Assembly (NCBI RefSeq): GCF_900107405.1
Contig: NZ_FNPV01000002.1
Coordinates: 364,606 to 428,605 of the forward strand
DNA from: Tindallia californiensis
Lineage (GTDB): Bacteria > Bacillota > Clostridia > Peptostreptococcales > Tindalliaceae
Reading direction: 5' to 3'
Length of the DNA stretch: 64,000 nt
In this document: one piece after another, positions 49,110-57,358 of the stretch
Position numbering within the stretch: position 1 is the first letter of the stretch
How the letters are laid out: every line of letters starts with the position of its first letter
Notes under the pieces: generated by a model
Told to the model about the DNA's origin: nothing
The model's input: only the letters and a program-made list of their open reading frames with translations
Databases searched by the model: none
Made by a program: the position numbers and the translations under genes

Positions 49110-50282
49110 TCACCTCTTTAAAATAGAATCTACGTCACCTGTCATTTCTAAATAAACCAACCCTTCTTCACTTCTGCCTTGGAAGATTTCTCCCGGCGGA
49201 AACCCTATTTGCTGAAGTGTTAACGGAGCATAGGGCTCATCTCCATAAAAACTATGTGTCATCTGTATTTCACGTTCTTCTCCACAGCTTGTGCATGTTG
49301 CTTCTTCAAGACTAATATCTGTCAGTGGTCTGAAAAGAGATTCTTCTTTTCCACAGTGACATGCTGCCTTAATCGCCATTTCCATATCTGTTTCTATCAC
49401 GACTTCCTTTGTTTTTAGTTTGTTTCTTGCAAGAAACACCAGGTCTTTTATAGTTGTTTCTTCTGATTTCAAGGCCAACGCCTGTATAGGTTCCCATGAT
49501 TCGTGGCTAAGGCAGTTTTCTTTTATCGGATAGGTAACCACATAGGAATCATGAGATAAACCATTAAACACAAATCCTTTCCCAGCCAATGGTTGTAAGT
49601 CCGTTTCCGGATGCAACAGCTTTACAGCCTCCTGTACTTGAATTCCCGCAATAACAGAAGCCGTTGTTGGGGTCGTAGGGACTTTTCCCTCTTCCATTTG
49701 CTTTCGGGTTAAAAGCGAACATGACTTTCGGAAGTTAAGCAACCGATAATCTGCCTCATTCATGGTACATTCATAACAAGCACTATCCGGTGGAATAAAC
49801 ACTCGTGCAAATCCTTGAAAAACCTCTATTGCGCCGTCAATCCATGGCGTATTGGTTTTCCAGCATTTTTGATTAATGGAAAGTCTGGCTTCCCGGTTAT
49901 CCAGACCAGCAAGAACCAGGTCAACATGACGAAAAAAACCTTTCCCTACCTCAGTGATAATGCTTCCCTCTATGGGAATGGTCTTTATTTCCGGGTTTAT
50001 CTCTCGTACTCTTTCAGCCGCTACGAACGCTTTTGATTTGTTTTCATCTGATTCTCTAAACAGTACCGCTCTGGATAGGTTGGAGTTTTCAATCCGGTCC
50101 AAGTCAACAATAATAATGGTTCCTACTCCTAAAAGCGCAAGGTTTTTTAATATTTCATTTCCAATGGCACCAGCTCCTACTACCATTACCTTTGCGTTTT
50201 TCAATTTTTCTTGATCCCACCATGGAATTAACCGTAGTCTGGCATACCGGTCTTCCTGTAACTCGTCCAGGTTTATATTCAT
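49110..50282 (-). CDS. E1-like ubiquitin-activating enzyme (ThiF/MoeB superfamily)
   Basis: 390 residues. The adenylation domain shows the GAGAIG ATP loop (36-41), Asp60, the Arg finger Arg71 and the GLDN motif (126-129). Zinc or thiol candidates are Cys169/Cys172 (CYEC), Cys188 (RKSCSLL, possible catalytic cysteine before the crossover loop PTTPTTASVIAG) and a second pair of Cys knuckles at 308/310 and 330/333. The C-terminal region (about 240-390) carries this second ribbon and may bind the E2 or Ubl. It should adenylate the Ubl C terminus encoded just upstream (1-nt gap). Confidence 0.9.
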   Translation of the reverse strand: MNINLDELQEDRYARLRLIPWWDQEKLKNAKVMVVGAGAIGNEILKNLALLGVGTIIIVDLDRIENSNLSRAVLFRESDENKSKAFVAAERVREINPEIKTIPIEGSIITEVGKGFFRHVDLVLAGLDNREARLSINQKCWKTNTPWIDGAIEVFQGFARVFIPPDSACYECTMNEADYRLLNFRKSCSLLTRKQMEEGKVPTTPTTASVIAGIQVQEAVKLLHPETDLQPLAGKGFVFNGLSHDSYVVTYPIKENCLSHESWEPIQALALKSEETTIKDLVFLARNKLKTKEVVIETDMEMAIKAACHCGKEESLFRPLTDISLEEATCTSCGEEREIQMTHSFYGDEPYAPLTLQQIGFPPGEIFQGRSEEGLVYLEMTGDVDSILKR

Positions 50283-50283
50283 G

Positions 50284-50559
50284 CTATATCCCTGCCGTAA
50301 TCTCCGGTTGGAGTCTTAGGACATCATCTTCCTGAACTTCAGCTTCCGCAAGTGTCTGTTCGTCCGTCAACTGCTTCCCGGATGCTTTATGAATAAATTT
50401 GTAACTTATTGGATTCCCATCTGGTCCTGTCATCGGAAGCTCCATTTTTTCTGCCAGCTTCACTAAAATTCGATTTACCGGCACATCCGTTGGCAAACTT
50501 GCCTGCTGTTCCTTATTTCCAGTCGTGTCAATAATGTACACATTCACTTTTTCTTCCAT
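50284..50559 (-). CDS. YukD-like ubiquitin-like protein
   Basis: 91 residues from the ATG at 50559 (GAGGAGG upstream; the open frame runs further but without a site). It has the beta-grasp pattern of YukD/EsaB and ubiquitin: VNVYIIDTTG, VNRILVKLAEKM, SYKFIHKASGKQLTDEQTLAEAEVQEDDVLRLQPE. It ends in ITAGI, so there is a single glycine one residue from the end rather than a terminal GlyGly. First gene of the operon with E1, E2, JAB and RING-like proteins. Confidence 0.85.
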   Translation of the reverse strand: MEEKVNVYIIDTTGNKEQQASLPTDVPVNRILVKLAEKMELPMTGPDGNPISYKFIHKASGKQLTDEQTLAEAEVQEDDVLRLQPEITAGI

Positions 50560-50596
50560 TTTTATTCCTCCTCGTATAACAGCATTTATTTTATTC

Positions 50597-50626
50597 ATTG
50601 TACCACAGTTCCCAGATTACGAGCAA
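50597..50626 (-). promoter_or_regulatory. Promoter of the ubiquitin-like operon
   Basis: TTGCTC (50621-50626) and TACAAT (50597-50602) on the minus strand are 18 bp apart, about 38 nt before the Ubl start codon and just downstream of the previous operon's terminator, which makes the five genes an independent transcription unit. Confidence 0.6.
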
Positions 50627-50636
50627 ACAGACATAA

Positions 50637-50668
50637 AAAAACCTGATGCATTCTCACATCAGGTTTTT
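50637..50668 (-). terminator. Terminator of the vor operon
   Basis: A 12-bp stem (AAAAACCTGATG with CATCAGGTTTTT), 8-nt loop, is followed by further T on the minus strand, 22 nt after the gamma-subunit stop. Confidence 0.85.
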
Positions 50669-50689
50669 ATGTCTCTAGCTCTAATGAAG

Positions 50690-51244
50690 TTAAGCTGTTT
50701 TTTTTCTAACCGCTTCCGCTCCCATTTGAAGAGCTTTTTCATTCATTGGGATAAAATGTTCTTTACCTGCTCCATACACTTTTTTCAAGGTTTCATAAAC
50801 AGCTTCAAAAGGAACGGCTCCTGTTAGCTCGATATAGGCACCCAGCATTACCATATTGGCAACTTTTGGACTTCCTGCTTCCGCCGCTATGGCATTTGCA
50901 GGAACTTTATAAACATCGATATCCTTTCTCTGAGGATCTTCTTGTACCAAGGAAGAGTTGATAATTAATTTTCCTCCCGGAACCAGGTTGTTTTCAAACT
51001 TTGTCATTGAGGGTAGATTCATAACAATAGCACAACTGGCATCTTCCGTAATAATAGGAGATCCAACAAGACTATCAGATACAATGACTGAACAGTTAGC
51101 TGTACCGCCTCTCATTTCAGGACCGTAAGCTGGCAGCCAGGATACTTGTTTTCCATGAATCATTCCTGCATATGTCATTAGCTGTCCCATGGACATAACC
51201 CCTTGTCCACCAAAACCAGCCATTATGATTTTTTCTGTAGCCAT
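50690..51244 (-). CDS. vorC: 2-oxoacid:ferredoxin oxidoreductase, gamma subunit
   Basis: 184 residues of the POR/KOR gamma type: MAGFGGQGVMSMGQLMTYAG, then SWLPAYGPEMRGGTANCSVIVSD and the C-terminal NMVMLGAYIELTG. With the alpha, beta and delta subunits upstream it forms a heterotetramer that oxidises 2-oxoacids with CoA and ferredoxin. It follows the beta gene by 1 nt. The symbol reflects the likely branched-chain role inferred from context. Confidence 0.88.
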   Translation of the reverse strand: MATEKIIMAGFGGQGVMSMGQLMTYAGMIHGKQVSWLPAYGPEMRGGTANCSVIVSDSLVGSPIITEDASCAIVMNLPSMTKFENNLVPGGKLIINSSLVQEDPQRKDIDVYKVPANAIAAEAGSPKVANMVMLGAYIELTGAVPFEAVYETLKKVYGAGKEHFIPMNEKALQMGAEAVRKKTA

Positions 51245-51245
51245 T

Positions 51246-51995
51246 TTATTTTCCCTCCTCTGGTGTTCGGAAATTCCCTAGGGGATAGTAAGGAAGCATG
51301 TTTTCTTTTAACCATGTCAAGGAATCCACCGGTGTGATTCCCCAGTTAGTCGGACAAGTAGATAACACTTCTACCATCGCAAATCCAAGCCCCTTTTGTT
51401 GTACTTCAAAAGCTTTTCGAATCGCTTTTTTAGCTTTTCTGATATGTGGCACATCATGCACCGATACCCGTTCAACAAATACAGCGCCATCAATAGTCGC
51501 CATCAGTTCACACATTTTAAGTGGCAGTCCTGCTTCTGCCGCACTTCTTCCATAAGGTGATGTGGTTGATTTTTGATCAATAAGAGTAGTGGGTGCCATT
51601 TGTCCGCCAGTCATTCCATAAATAGCATTGTTCACAAAAATGGTGGTCATCTTTTCTGACCGATGAGCTACATGAATAATTTCAGCAGTTCCGATAGCGG
51701 CTAAATCCCCATCTCCCTGGTACGTAAATACCGTATTGTCCGGATGGACTCTTTTAATACCCGTTGCTACCGCCGGTGCTCTACCATGGGCTGCTTCCTG
51801 CATGTCGCAATTAAAATAGTCGTAAGCTAAAACTGCGCAACCTACTGGCGCAACCCCCACTGTATCACCAATAAGATCCATTTCTTCCAAAACTTCTGCT
51901 ACCAGTCGATGGATAATTCCATGTGTACATCCAGGACAGTAATGGAACTGTTTATCCGTTAGTCCTTGAGTTTTTCCAAATATCATGGTTTCCAT
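51246..51995 (-). CDS. vorB: 2-oxoacid:ferredoxin oxidoreductase, beta (TPP-binding) subunit
   Basis: 249 residues. The thiamine pyrophosphate motif is clear (YQGDGDLAAIGTAE with FVNNAIYGMTGGQMAPTT), after an N-terminal HYCPGCTHGIIHRL. GGQMAPTT and TSPYGRSAAEAG are typical of VOR/KOR-type enzymes. It catalyses the decarboxylation step. It directly abuts the alpha subunit gene. Confidence 0.9.
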   Translation of the reverse strand: METMIFGKTQGLTDKQFHYCPGCTHGIIHRLVAEVLEEMDLIGDTVGVAPVGCAVLAYDYFNCDMQEAAHGRAPAVATGIKRVHPDNTVFTYQGDGDLAAIGTAEIIHVAHRSEKMTTIFVNNAIYGMTGGQMAPTTLIDQKSTTSPYGRSAAEAGLPLKMCELMATIDGAVFVERVSVHDVPHIRKAKKAIRKAFEVQQKGLGFAMVEVLSTCPTNWGITPVDSLTWLKENMLPYYPLGNFRTPEEGK

Positions 51996-53059
51996 TACTT
52001 AACACCTCCAAGAATTTCTTTGGCTTTATCAGCTACTGCCTGTGGTTCCGGACACATACCGCCAGGTCTTCCATAAAGATACGTCGGAAGCTTACCAGCT
52101 AATGCAATTTTCACATCGTCAATCATTTGTCCCATGCTCATTTCGATAGAAAGAACAGCCTTTGCGCTGGCAGGTATTTCCTGGTATGCTTTTTCAGGAA
52201 AAGGCCATAAAGATATAGGACGAATAAGTCCTGCTCGTATACCTTCTTTTTCAAGGATTTCAATGGCATTTTTTGCTACTCTGGAGGTAATGCCGTAAGA
52301 CGTTAATACGATTTCCGGATCCTTATCCATATTGAAGGTCTCTACCCGTACTTCATTCTTTATCATTTCCTGATATTTACCATCCAGTTTCAGATTATGT
52401 TGTTCTAAAAGCGCAGGGTCTAAGGCTAAAGAGTTAATAATATTTGGTTTTCGTTTATTTTTGGTACCGGTACTCGCCCAATCCTTTGCTGGCAGTTCCC
52501 TCTTAGGAGGAGTTTTGAACTCCACTGGTTCCATCATCTGACCAATCATACCGTCCGCTAAAACAAACACTGGATTTCGATACTGATCAGCAATATCAAA
52601 AGCCTCCATCACTAAATCTACAGCTTCCTGAATGCTGGCTGGCGCTAGCGCAACATGTCGATAGTCACCATTCCCACCACCTCTGGTAGCAATAAAATAG
52701 TCTCCCTGGGAAGGTTGAATACTTCCTAAGCCAGGACCACCACGACTAACATCTACAATAACGCAAGGAATTTCAGCACCAGCAATATAGGTGATCCCTT
52801 CTTGCTTGAGGGCAATTCCCGGAGAAGAAGATGATGTCATCGTTCTGACGCCTGCTCCTGCCGCTCCATACACCATGTTAATAGCCGCCACTTCTGACTC
52901 TGCTTGTACAAACACACCACCATGTTTCCCCATTTCTCTTGACATATACTCCGGAATTTCATTCTGGGGTGTTATCGGGTATCCAAAGAAAGCTTTGCAA
53001 CCAGCTTTAATTGCTGCTTCTGCGATTGCTTCGTTTCCTTTCATCAGTACTTTACTCAT
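51995..53059 (-). CDS. vorA: 2-oxoacid:ferredoxin oxidoreductase, alpha subunit
   Basis: About 354 residues from the ATG at 53059 (AGGAGG upstream). N-terminal POR_N domain (KGNEAIAEAAIKAGCKAFFGYPITPQNEIPEYMS, EVAAINMVYGAAGAGVRTMTSSSSPGI) and C-terminal transketolase-like domain (VLTSYGITSRVAKNAIEIL, GLIRPISLWPFP). It forms the catalytic core with the beta subunit. The substrate type (2-oxoisovalerate, other branched-chain or 2-oxoglutarate) is not decided by sequence alone; Ptb and Buk in the operon favour branched-chain or butyrate-like acids. Confidence 0.9.
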   Translation of the reverse strand: MSKVLMKGNEAIAEAAIKAGCKAFFGYPITPQNEIPEYMSREMGKHGGVFVQAESEVAAINMVYGAAGAGVRTMTSSSSPGIALKQEGITYIAGAEIPCVIVDVSRGGPGLGSIQPSQGDYFIATRGGGNGDYRHVALAPASIQEAVDLVMEAFDIADQYRNPVFVLADGMIGQMMEPVEFKTPPKRELPAKDWASTGTKNKRKPNIINSLALDPALLEQHNLKLDGKYQEMIKNEVRVETFNMDKDPEIVLTSYGITSRVAKNAIEILEKEGIRAGLIRPISLWPFPEKAYQEIPASAKAVLSIEMSMGQMIDDVKIALAGKLPTYLYGRPGGMCPEPQAVADKAKEILGGVK

Positions 53060-53083
53060 CTTTTTTTCCTCCTCGATGGACAA

Positions 53084-53311
53084 TTAGTCTTGTTTATATA
53101 CGCTTATTACCAGGTCAGGACATATGGTTGCACAGTTAGTACATGCAATGCATTTTTCCATATCTTTCACACCTGCCGGATGATAACCCTTGCTGTTAAT
53201 TTTATCTTTTTCTAATTCCACTATCTTTACTGGACAAGCAATGACGCAAAGAGCACATCCTTTGCATCTTCCAGTATCAAACTCAACGCGACCTCTAGCT
53301 TTTGCCATCAT
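53084..53311 (-). CDS. vorD: 2-oxoacid:ferredoxin oxidoreductase, delta (ferredoxin) subunit
   Basis: About 75 residues with two [4Fe-4S] motifs: CKGCALCVIACP and CIACTNCATICP. It passes electrons from the catalytic subunits to ferredoxin. GGGAGG lies just before a double ATG at 53311/53308, so the start was placed there although the frame opens at 53323. Confidence 0.9.
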   Translation of the reverse strand: MMAKARGRVEFDTGRCKGCALCVIACPVKIVELEKDKINSKGYHPAGVKDMEKCIACTNCATICPDLVISVYKQD

Positions 53312-53346
53312 CTTACCTCCCACTGTAGTATTGACTGCTTTGATTT

Positions 53347-54033
53347 TTACATCCAGCTTTCCCGCATCGTCAGATCTATAGGGAAAACAATTCCTTCATA
53401 ATGCGGTGGCAGTTGGTCTGCCAAATGATCCAATACGCTTATATATCGGATCGGCAGACCGGTTTCTGCCGACACTTCTCTGCAAAGCTTTTGCCCTCTC
53501 TCAATATCTTCCATACTGGTGTCTCTGAGCAAATGCGTGTTATTTACCAAAGCTGTCGGATAAACCTTCGACACCTTTGCAATGGCATCAATATGATTCA
53601 ATACGCCTTCTTTCGTTGCCGTATCTGGTCGATTGGCATTGACTACAAAGAACATATCGAAAGTATTTTCTTCTTGAAAGTATTCACTATACATCGCTAA
53701 AACCCTTGCACCCATCGAATCGCCGCCAAGGTCCAGTACAACCTGATAGCTGTCATCTTGTAATGGAGACACTACTTCCGCCGATATTGCCGGAAGATCA
53801 GCTCCCCTGCCTTCGATAGAACTGGAGATTACTCGTATGCCAGCTTTTTCAAGTTTCTGCTGCTGTTCACGACTCCGAAAGTAAAGGTTTACCACGTCCA
53901 AGTCTACTAAAGCTGTTTTCTGGCCCTTCAGTGCCAGTTTCATTGCGTAGTTCACTGAAAATTCAGTTTTACCTGTACCGTAATTTCCAGTGATAATTCT
54001 AATACGATGATCGTTTAACCATTGGCTACTCAT
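53347..54033 (-). CDS. P-loop ATPase of unknown function in the vor/ptb/buk operon
   Basis: About 228 residues from the ATG at 54033, just after the stop of butyrate kinase. Walker A is GNYGTGKTEF, followed by ALVDLDVVNLYFRSREQ (deviant Walker motif of MinD/ParA-type proteins) and VVLDLGGDSMGARVLAMYS. A region with VNANRPDTATKEG and TALVNNTHLLRDT resembles nucleotide-base contact strands. It lacks a membrane segment. Its place between the kinase and oxidoreductase genes suggests a role in enzyme assembly, cofactor loading or regulation; the true function is unknown. Confidence 0.75.
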   Translation of the reverse strand: MSSQWLNDHRIRIITGNYGTGKTEFSVNYAMKLALKGQKTALVDLDVVNLYFRSREQQQKLEKAGIRVISSSIEGRGADLPAISAEVVSPLQDDSYQVVLDLGGDSMGARVLAMYSEYFQEENTFDMFFVVNANRPDTATKEGVLNHIDAIAKVSKVYPTALVNNTHLLRDTSMEDIERGQKLCREVSAETGLPIRYISVLDHLADQLPPHYEGIVFPIDLTMRESWM

Positions 54034-54034
54034 C

Positions 54035-55129
54035 CTAAGATCTTCCCTTTTCCGGTTCATAGGTGCAGGCAGCTTCTTCTTTCCGAAGAATTCGGAGAGC
54101 TCCTTCTGCTAATGCAATCATTTCATCTTCTCCCGGATATATTTTCACTTCTCCCAAGAAAGAAACCCGTTCTTGAATCCATCCAGTCAAAAGTTCATCA
54201 TAAGCTAAGCCGCCTGTTAATATAATGGCGTCAACATCGCCTTTCAGAGTTGCTGAGCAAGCACCGATCTCTTTTGCAACCTGATACGCCATTGTTTCAT
54301 AGACTTGTTGTGCTTTTGCATCCCCTTCGCTGATTTTTCGATTAACCTCGCGCCCATCATTGGTACCAAGGTATGCCATTAAACCACCTTTTCCCAATAT
54401 TTTGCGATAGATCTCTTCTTGAGTATTTTTACCAGAAAAACACCACTTTACCAGTTCTCCGGAAGGCAAACCACCACTACGTTCTGGTGAAAAAGGTCCT
54501 TCCCCGTCCAACGCATTGTTGACATCGATTACTTGTCCCTTTTGATGGGCTCCAACAGATATTCCTCCACCAAGATGGGCCACAATGACATTCACATCGT
54601 TATACTCTTTTCCCATATCTTTTGCGGCTCTTCGGCCAACTGCCTTTTGATTTAATGCATGAAAAATACTTTTCCTCGGTATTTCCGGAATTCCGGAGAG
54701 GCGTGAAATCTCTTGCATTTCATCGACCACTACTGGATCCACAATATACGAGGGAATATTTAGTTGTCCTGCAATTTCATAGGCTAAAACACCACCTAAG
54801 TTGGAAGCATGCTGTCCCAGTATGCCTTTTCTCAGATCTTTCAGCATCGCTTTATTAACTTCGTAAGTGCCTCCTGGTATGGGATGTAGCAACCCCCCGC
54901 GACCCACTACGGCTGCCAACTTTTGAATATTAATATCTTTGTTATTTAGCGTCTCCAAGATCGCTTCTTTTCGAAATTCATACTGATCAAAAATATTATC
55001 AAATTTCGCAATTTCTTCCGAAGAGTGTCGAAGCACTTCTTCAAAAACAGGTTTTTCGTTGTCATAAATGGCTATTTTAGTTGAAGTTGAGCCTGGATTA
55101 ATCGCTAATATCCGATAGATATCTGGCAT
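54035..55129 (-). CDS. buk: Butyrate kinase (second copy)
   Basis: 364 residues of the acetokinase family: N-terminal [17 protein letters not shown] phosphate loop, [32 protein letters not shown] and [19 protein letters not shown]. It transfers phosphate from acyl phosphate to ADP, giving a short-chain fatty acid and ATP. It is the third gene of the operon, after ptb. It and the copy at 56065-57150 share all motifs but differ clearly in sequence, so they are old duplicates, perhaps with different chain preferences. Confidence 0.93.
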   Translation of the reverse strand: MPDIYRILAINPGSTSTKIAIYDNEKPVFEEVLRHSSEEIAKFDNIFDQYEFRKEAILETLNNKDINIQKLAAVVGRGGLLHPIPGGTYEVNKAMLKDLRKGILGQHASNLGGVLAYEIAGQLNIPSYIVDPVVVDEMQEISRLSGIPEIPRKSIFHALNQKAVGRRAAKDMGKEYNDVNVIVAHLGGGISVGAHQKGQVIDVNNALDGEGPFSPERSGGLPSGELVKWCFSGKNTQEEIYRKILGKGGLMAYLGTNDGREVNRKISEGDAKAQQVYETMAYQVAKEIGACSATLKGDVDAIILTGGLAYDELLTGWIQERVSFLGEVKIYPGEDEMIALAEGALRILRKEEAACTYEPEKGRS

Positions 55130-55156
55130 TCTTTCACCACCTTCTTTTTTTCCATT

Positions 55157-56065
55157 TTAAAATAGTTTTGCTGCACATAAAACGCCTAGGGCGATGGAGT
55201 TTAGTTTTGATTCATCACTATCTGCTCTGGAAGTTAGCACAATAGGTGCTTTTGCTCCGACAATAACCGCTGCATTGCTGGCAAACATCATAAATCCTAA
55301 GGTTTTATAAAGAATGTTTCCACCTTCAATATCCGGCGCCAATAAGATATCTGCTTTTCCAGCAACGGGATGTTCTATCCCCTTAATCCGTGCGGCTTCT
55401 TCTGACACTGCATTATCCAAAGCAAAAGGACCACCGACAAGGCAACCTGTTAGTTCTCCTTTTTCATTCATCTCTGTTAAAGCAGCTGCATCCATCGTAT
55501 CTGGCATTTTAGGGTTAGCTTTTTCTTTTGCACAAATAGAAGCTACTTTAGGCTCTTCAATATCAAGGGCCTTTGCTACTACCACGGCATTTTCAATGAT
55601 TTGCTTTTTGGTTTCCAAGTCTGGATCAATGTTCATGGCGGCATCTGTCACTAAGAACAATCGATCAAAACCTTTAATATCAAAAACAGCTACATGGCTC
55701 AATACATTACCTGTCCGAAGGCCAATTTCTGCGTTAAGCACAGCCTTTAGAAAAATAGAAGTATCTACAAGGCCTTTCATCACCATGTGTGCTTTGCCAC
55801 TAGAAACCAGTTCCACTGCTTTCAGAGAAGCCTCCATCATATCCACTATGTTTATTATTTCAAAGCTACTGAGATCCAAACTGTTTTCACTGGCAAGAGC
55901 TTCTATTTTATTCTGATCTCCCACCAATATAGCGTCCGCAACCCTCGACTCTTTTGCTCTTGTAACTGCCTTTAAGACATCCAAATCCTGCGCACACGCA
56001 ACAGCAACAGTTTTAGGTCCTCTTTCACGAGCAAAGTCCATTAGATCCTGCATGGATTTAATCAT
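55157..56065 (-). CDS. ptb: Phosphate butyryltransferase
   Basis: 302 residues of the PTA_PTB family: TVAVACAQDLDVLKAV near the start, GKAHMVMKGLVDTSIFLKAVLN, LSHVAVFDI, LVTDAAMNIDPDLETKKQIIENAV, GPFALDNAVSEEAA and DILLAPDIEGGNILYKTLGFM. It converts acyl-CoA plus phosphate to acyl phosphate. The ATG overlaps the stop of the upstream butyrate kinase gene (TAATGA), and a second kinase follows. Confidence 0.93.
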   Translation of the reverse strand: MIKSMQDLMDFARERGPKTVAVACAQDLDVLKAVTRAKESRVADAILVGDQNKIEALASENSLDLSSFEIINIVDMMEASLKAVELVSSGKAHMVMKGLVDTSIFLKAVLNAEIGLRTGNVLSHVAVFDIKGFDRLFLVTDAAMNIDPDLETKKQIIENAVVVAKALDIEEPKVASICAKEKANPKMPDTMDAAALTEMNEKGELTGCLVGGPFALDNAVSEEAARIKGIEHPVAGKADILLAPDIEGGNILYKTLGFMMFASNAAVIVGAKAPIVLTSRADSDESKLNSIALGVLCAAKLF

Positions 56066-57150
56066 TATAATTCCACCTCTTCCTCATAAACTTTAGCTTT
56101 TTCTTCGCTACGAAGCACTCGCAAAGCTCCTTCATTCAAAGCAATCATCTCATCTTCTCCTGGATATACCATCACAGGAGCCATAAAGCCTATATATTCT
56201 TTAATGGCGGCGATTAGTTTTTCTGAATAAGCCATGCCACCTGTAATAATAATGGCATCTATCTCTCCTTTTAGAACGGTGGCCATCGCGCCAATCTCTT
56301 TGGCAATCTGGTAGGCCATTGCCTCATATACCCGTTTAGCATCCTGGTTTCCATCTTCTATCTGTTTTTCCACTTCTCTTACATCGTTGGTTCCAAGATA
56401 AGCCGTCATACCACCATAACCGCGAAGCTTATTCATAATTTCTTTTTGGTTATACTTCCCAGAGAAACACATGCGCATCAAATCACCGGATGGCACTCCT
56501 CCGGCTCTTTCAGGTGAGAAGGGCCCCATTTCGTTAGCATTGTTATAGTCTACAGCTCTTCCCTTTAAAAGAGGTGCAACGGATATTCCACCGCCAAGAT
56601 GGGCCACAACAAAGTTGGCATTGTCAATGGATTTATGCCGTTCCTCTGCCGCTCTCCTGGCAACAGCTTTGATATTTAATGCATGCCCTAAAGATTTACG
56701 CTCCAACTCAGGTACACCGGAAAGACGTGCAAGATTTTCAAATTCATCTACAGCCACCGGATCAACAATATATGATTCGGCATCCGCTTCATCAGCAATT
56801 GCTTTTGCAAGGATTCCTCCTAAATTAGAAGCATGTTCTCCTTGATATCCCGTTTGTAAATCTTTTATCATAGCATCTGTAACGCTATAGGTACCACCTG
56901 GCATAGGCCTTAATAAACCTCCTCGACCTACTACAGCTCGTAAAGAGCCTACCTTAATACTACATTCTTTCATCCAGTCTTCAATTAAGGCTTTACGATA
57001 GCTGTATTGATCAGCCAATTTTTCAAACTGCTTCAACTCATCAACGGCGTGTTCTAGCTTTTTTTCGTGAACAATTCCTTCTTCCTTAAAAATGGCTACT
57101 TTCGTTGATGTTGATCCCGGGTTGATCACCAATACATATTCTTTACTCAA
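56065..57150 (-). CDS. buk: Butyrate kinase (first copy)
   Basis: 361 residues: [53 protein letters not shown] and DAIIITGGMAYSEKLI. It starts with TTG after GGGAGGTG. First gene of the operon, about 37 nt after the predicted sigma-54 transcription start. With ptb downstream it makes ATP from acyl-CoA. Confidence 0.93.
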   Translation of the reverse strand: MSKEYVLVINPGSTSTKVAIFKEEGIVHEKKLEHAVDELKQFEKLADQYSYRKALIEDWMKECSIKVGSLRAVVGRGGLLRPMPGGTYSVTDAMIKDLQTGYQGEHASNLGGILAKAIADEADAESYIVDPVAVDEFENLARLSGVPELERKSLGHALNIKAVARRAAEERHKSIDNANFVVAHLGGGISVAPLLKGRAVDYNNANEMGPFSPERAGGVPSGDLMRMCFSGKYNQKEIMNKLRGYGGMTAYLGTNDVREVEKQIEDGNQDAKRVYEAMAYQIAKEIGAMATVLKGEIDAIIITGGMAYSEKLIAAIKEYIGFMAPVMVYPGEDEMIALNEGALRVLRSEEKAKVYEEEVEL

Positions 57151-57198
57151 GGATTCACTTCACCTCCCAAAATATGATTAACACTACTCTTATATGTT

Positions 57199-57215
57199 AA
57201 GCAATAACCATGCCA
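57199..57215 (-). promoter_or_regulatory. Sigma-54 promoter of the buk-ptb-buk-vor operon
   Basis: The minus strand reads TGGCATGGTTATTGCTT: a -24 element TGGCA and a -12 element TTGC with the correct five-base spacer, against the consensus TGGCAC-N5-TTGC. The predicted start is near 57187, about 37 nt before the buk start codon. The gene just upstream encodes a sigma-54 activator, which supports the call. Confidence 0.75.
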
Positions 57216-57308
57216 TTAATCTTTTTCCGAAAAACAACTTTACCTTCTCTGCTATACTCACATTCTTTACCGGATTCATGGTTCACAAACAAAACTCAAT
57301 AGAGATAG

Positions 57309-57358
57309 TGCAATAAAATGCATGCAATAAAATGCAGAAAGCCACGCAATATCTTGCA
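57309..57358. promoter_or_regulatory. Repeated palindromic sites, probable activator binding (UAS)
   Basis: TGCAATAAAATGCA occurs twice in tandem (57309-57322 and 57323-57336) and a related GCAATATCTTGCA follows at 57346-57358. Each is a near-palindrome, and they lie about 95-160 bp upstream of the sigma-54 promoter, the normal place for enhancer sites of Fis-type activators. The third copy overlaps the stem after the activator gene. Confidence 0.55.

Noticed and set aside
50284..50559. A type VII secretion locus, suggested by the YukD-like protein
   Set aside because: No EssC, WXG100 or other T7SS genes are nearby; the neighbours are E1, E2 and JAB, so a conjugation role fits better.
47137..50626. 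Calling the ubiquitin-like operon a Bil or CBASS defence system
   Set aside because: Bil has its own Ubl/E1/E2/JAB arrangement without LysM or RING, and CBASS needs a cyclase and effector, none of which is here. No other defence genes flank it.
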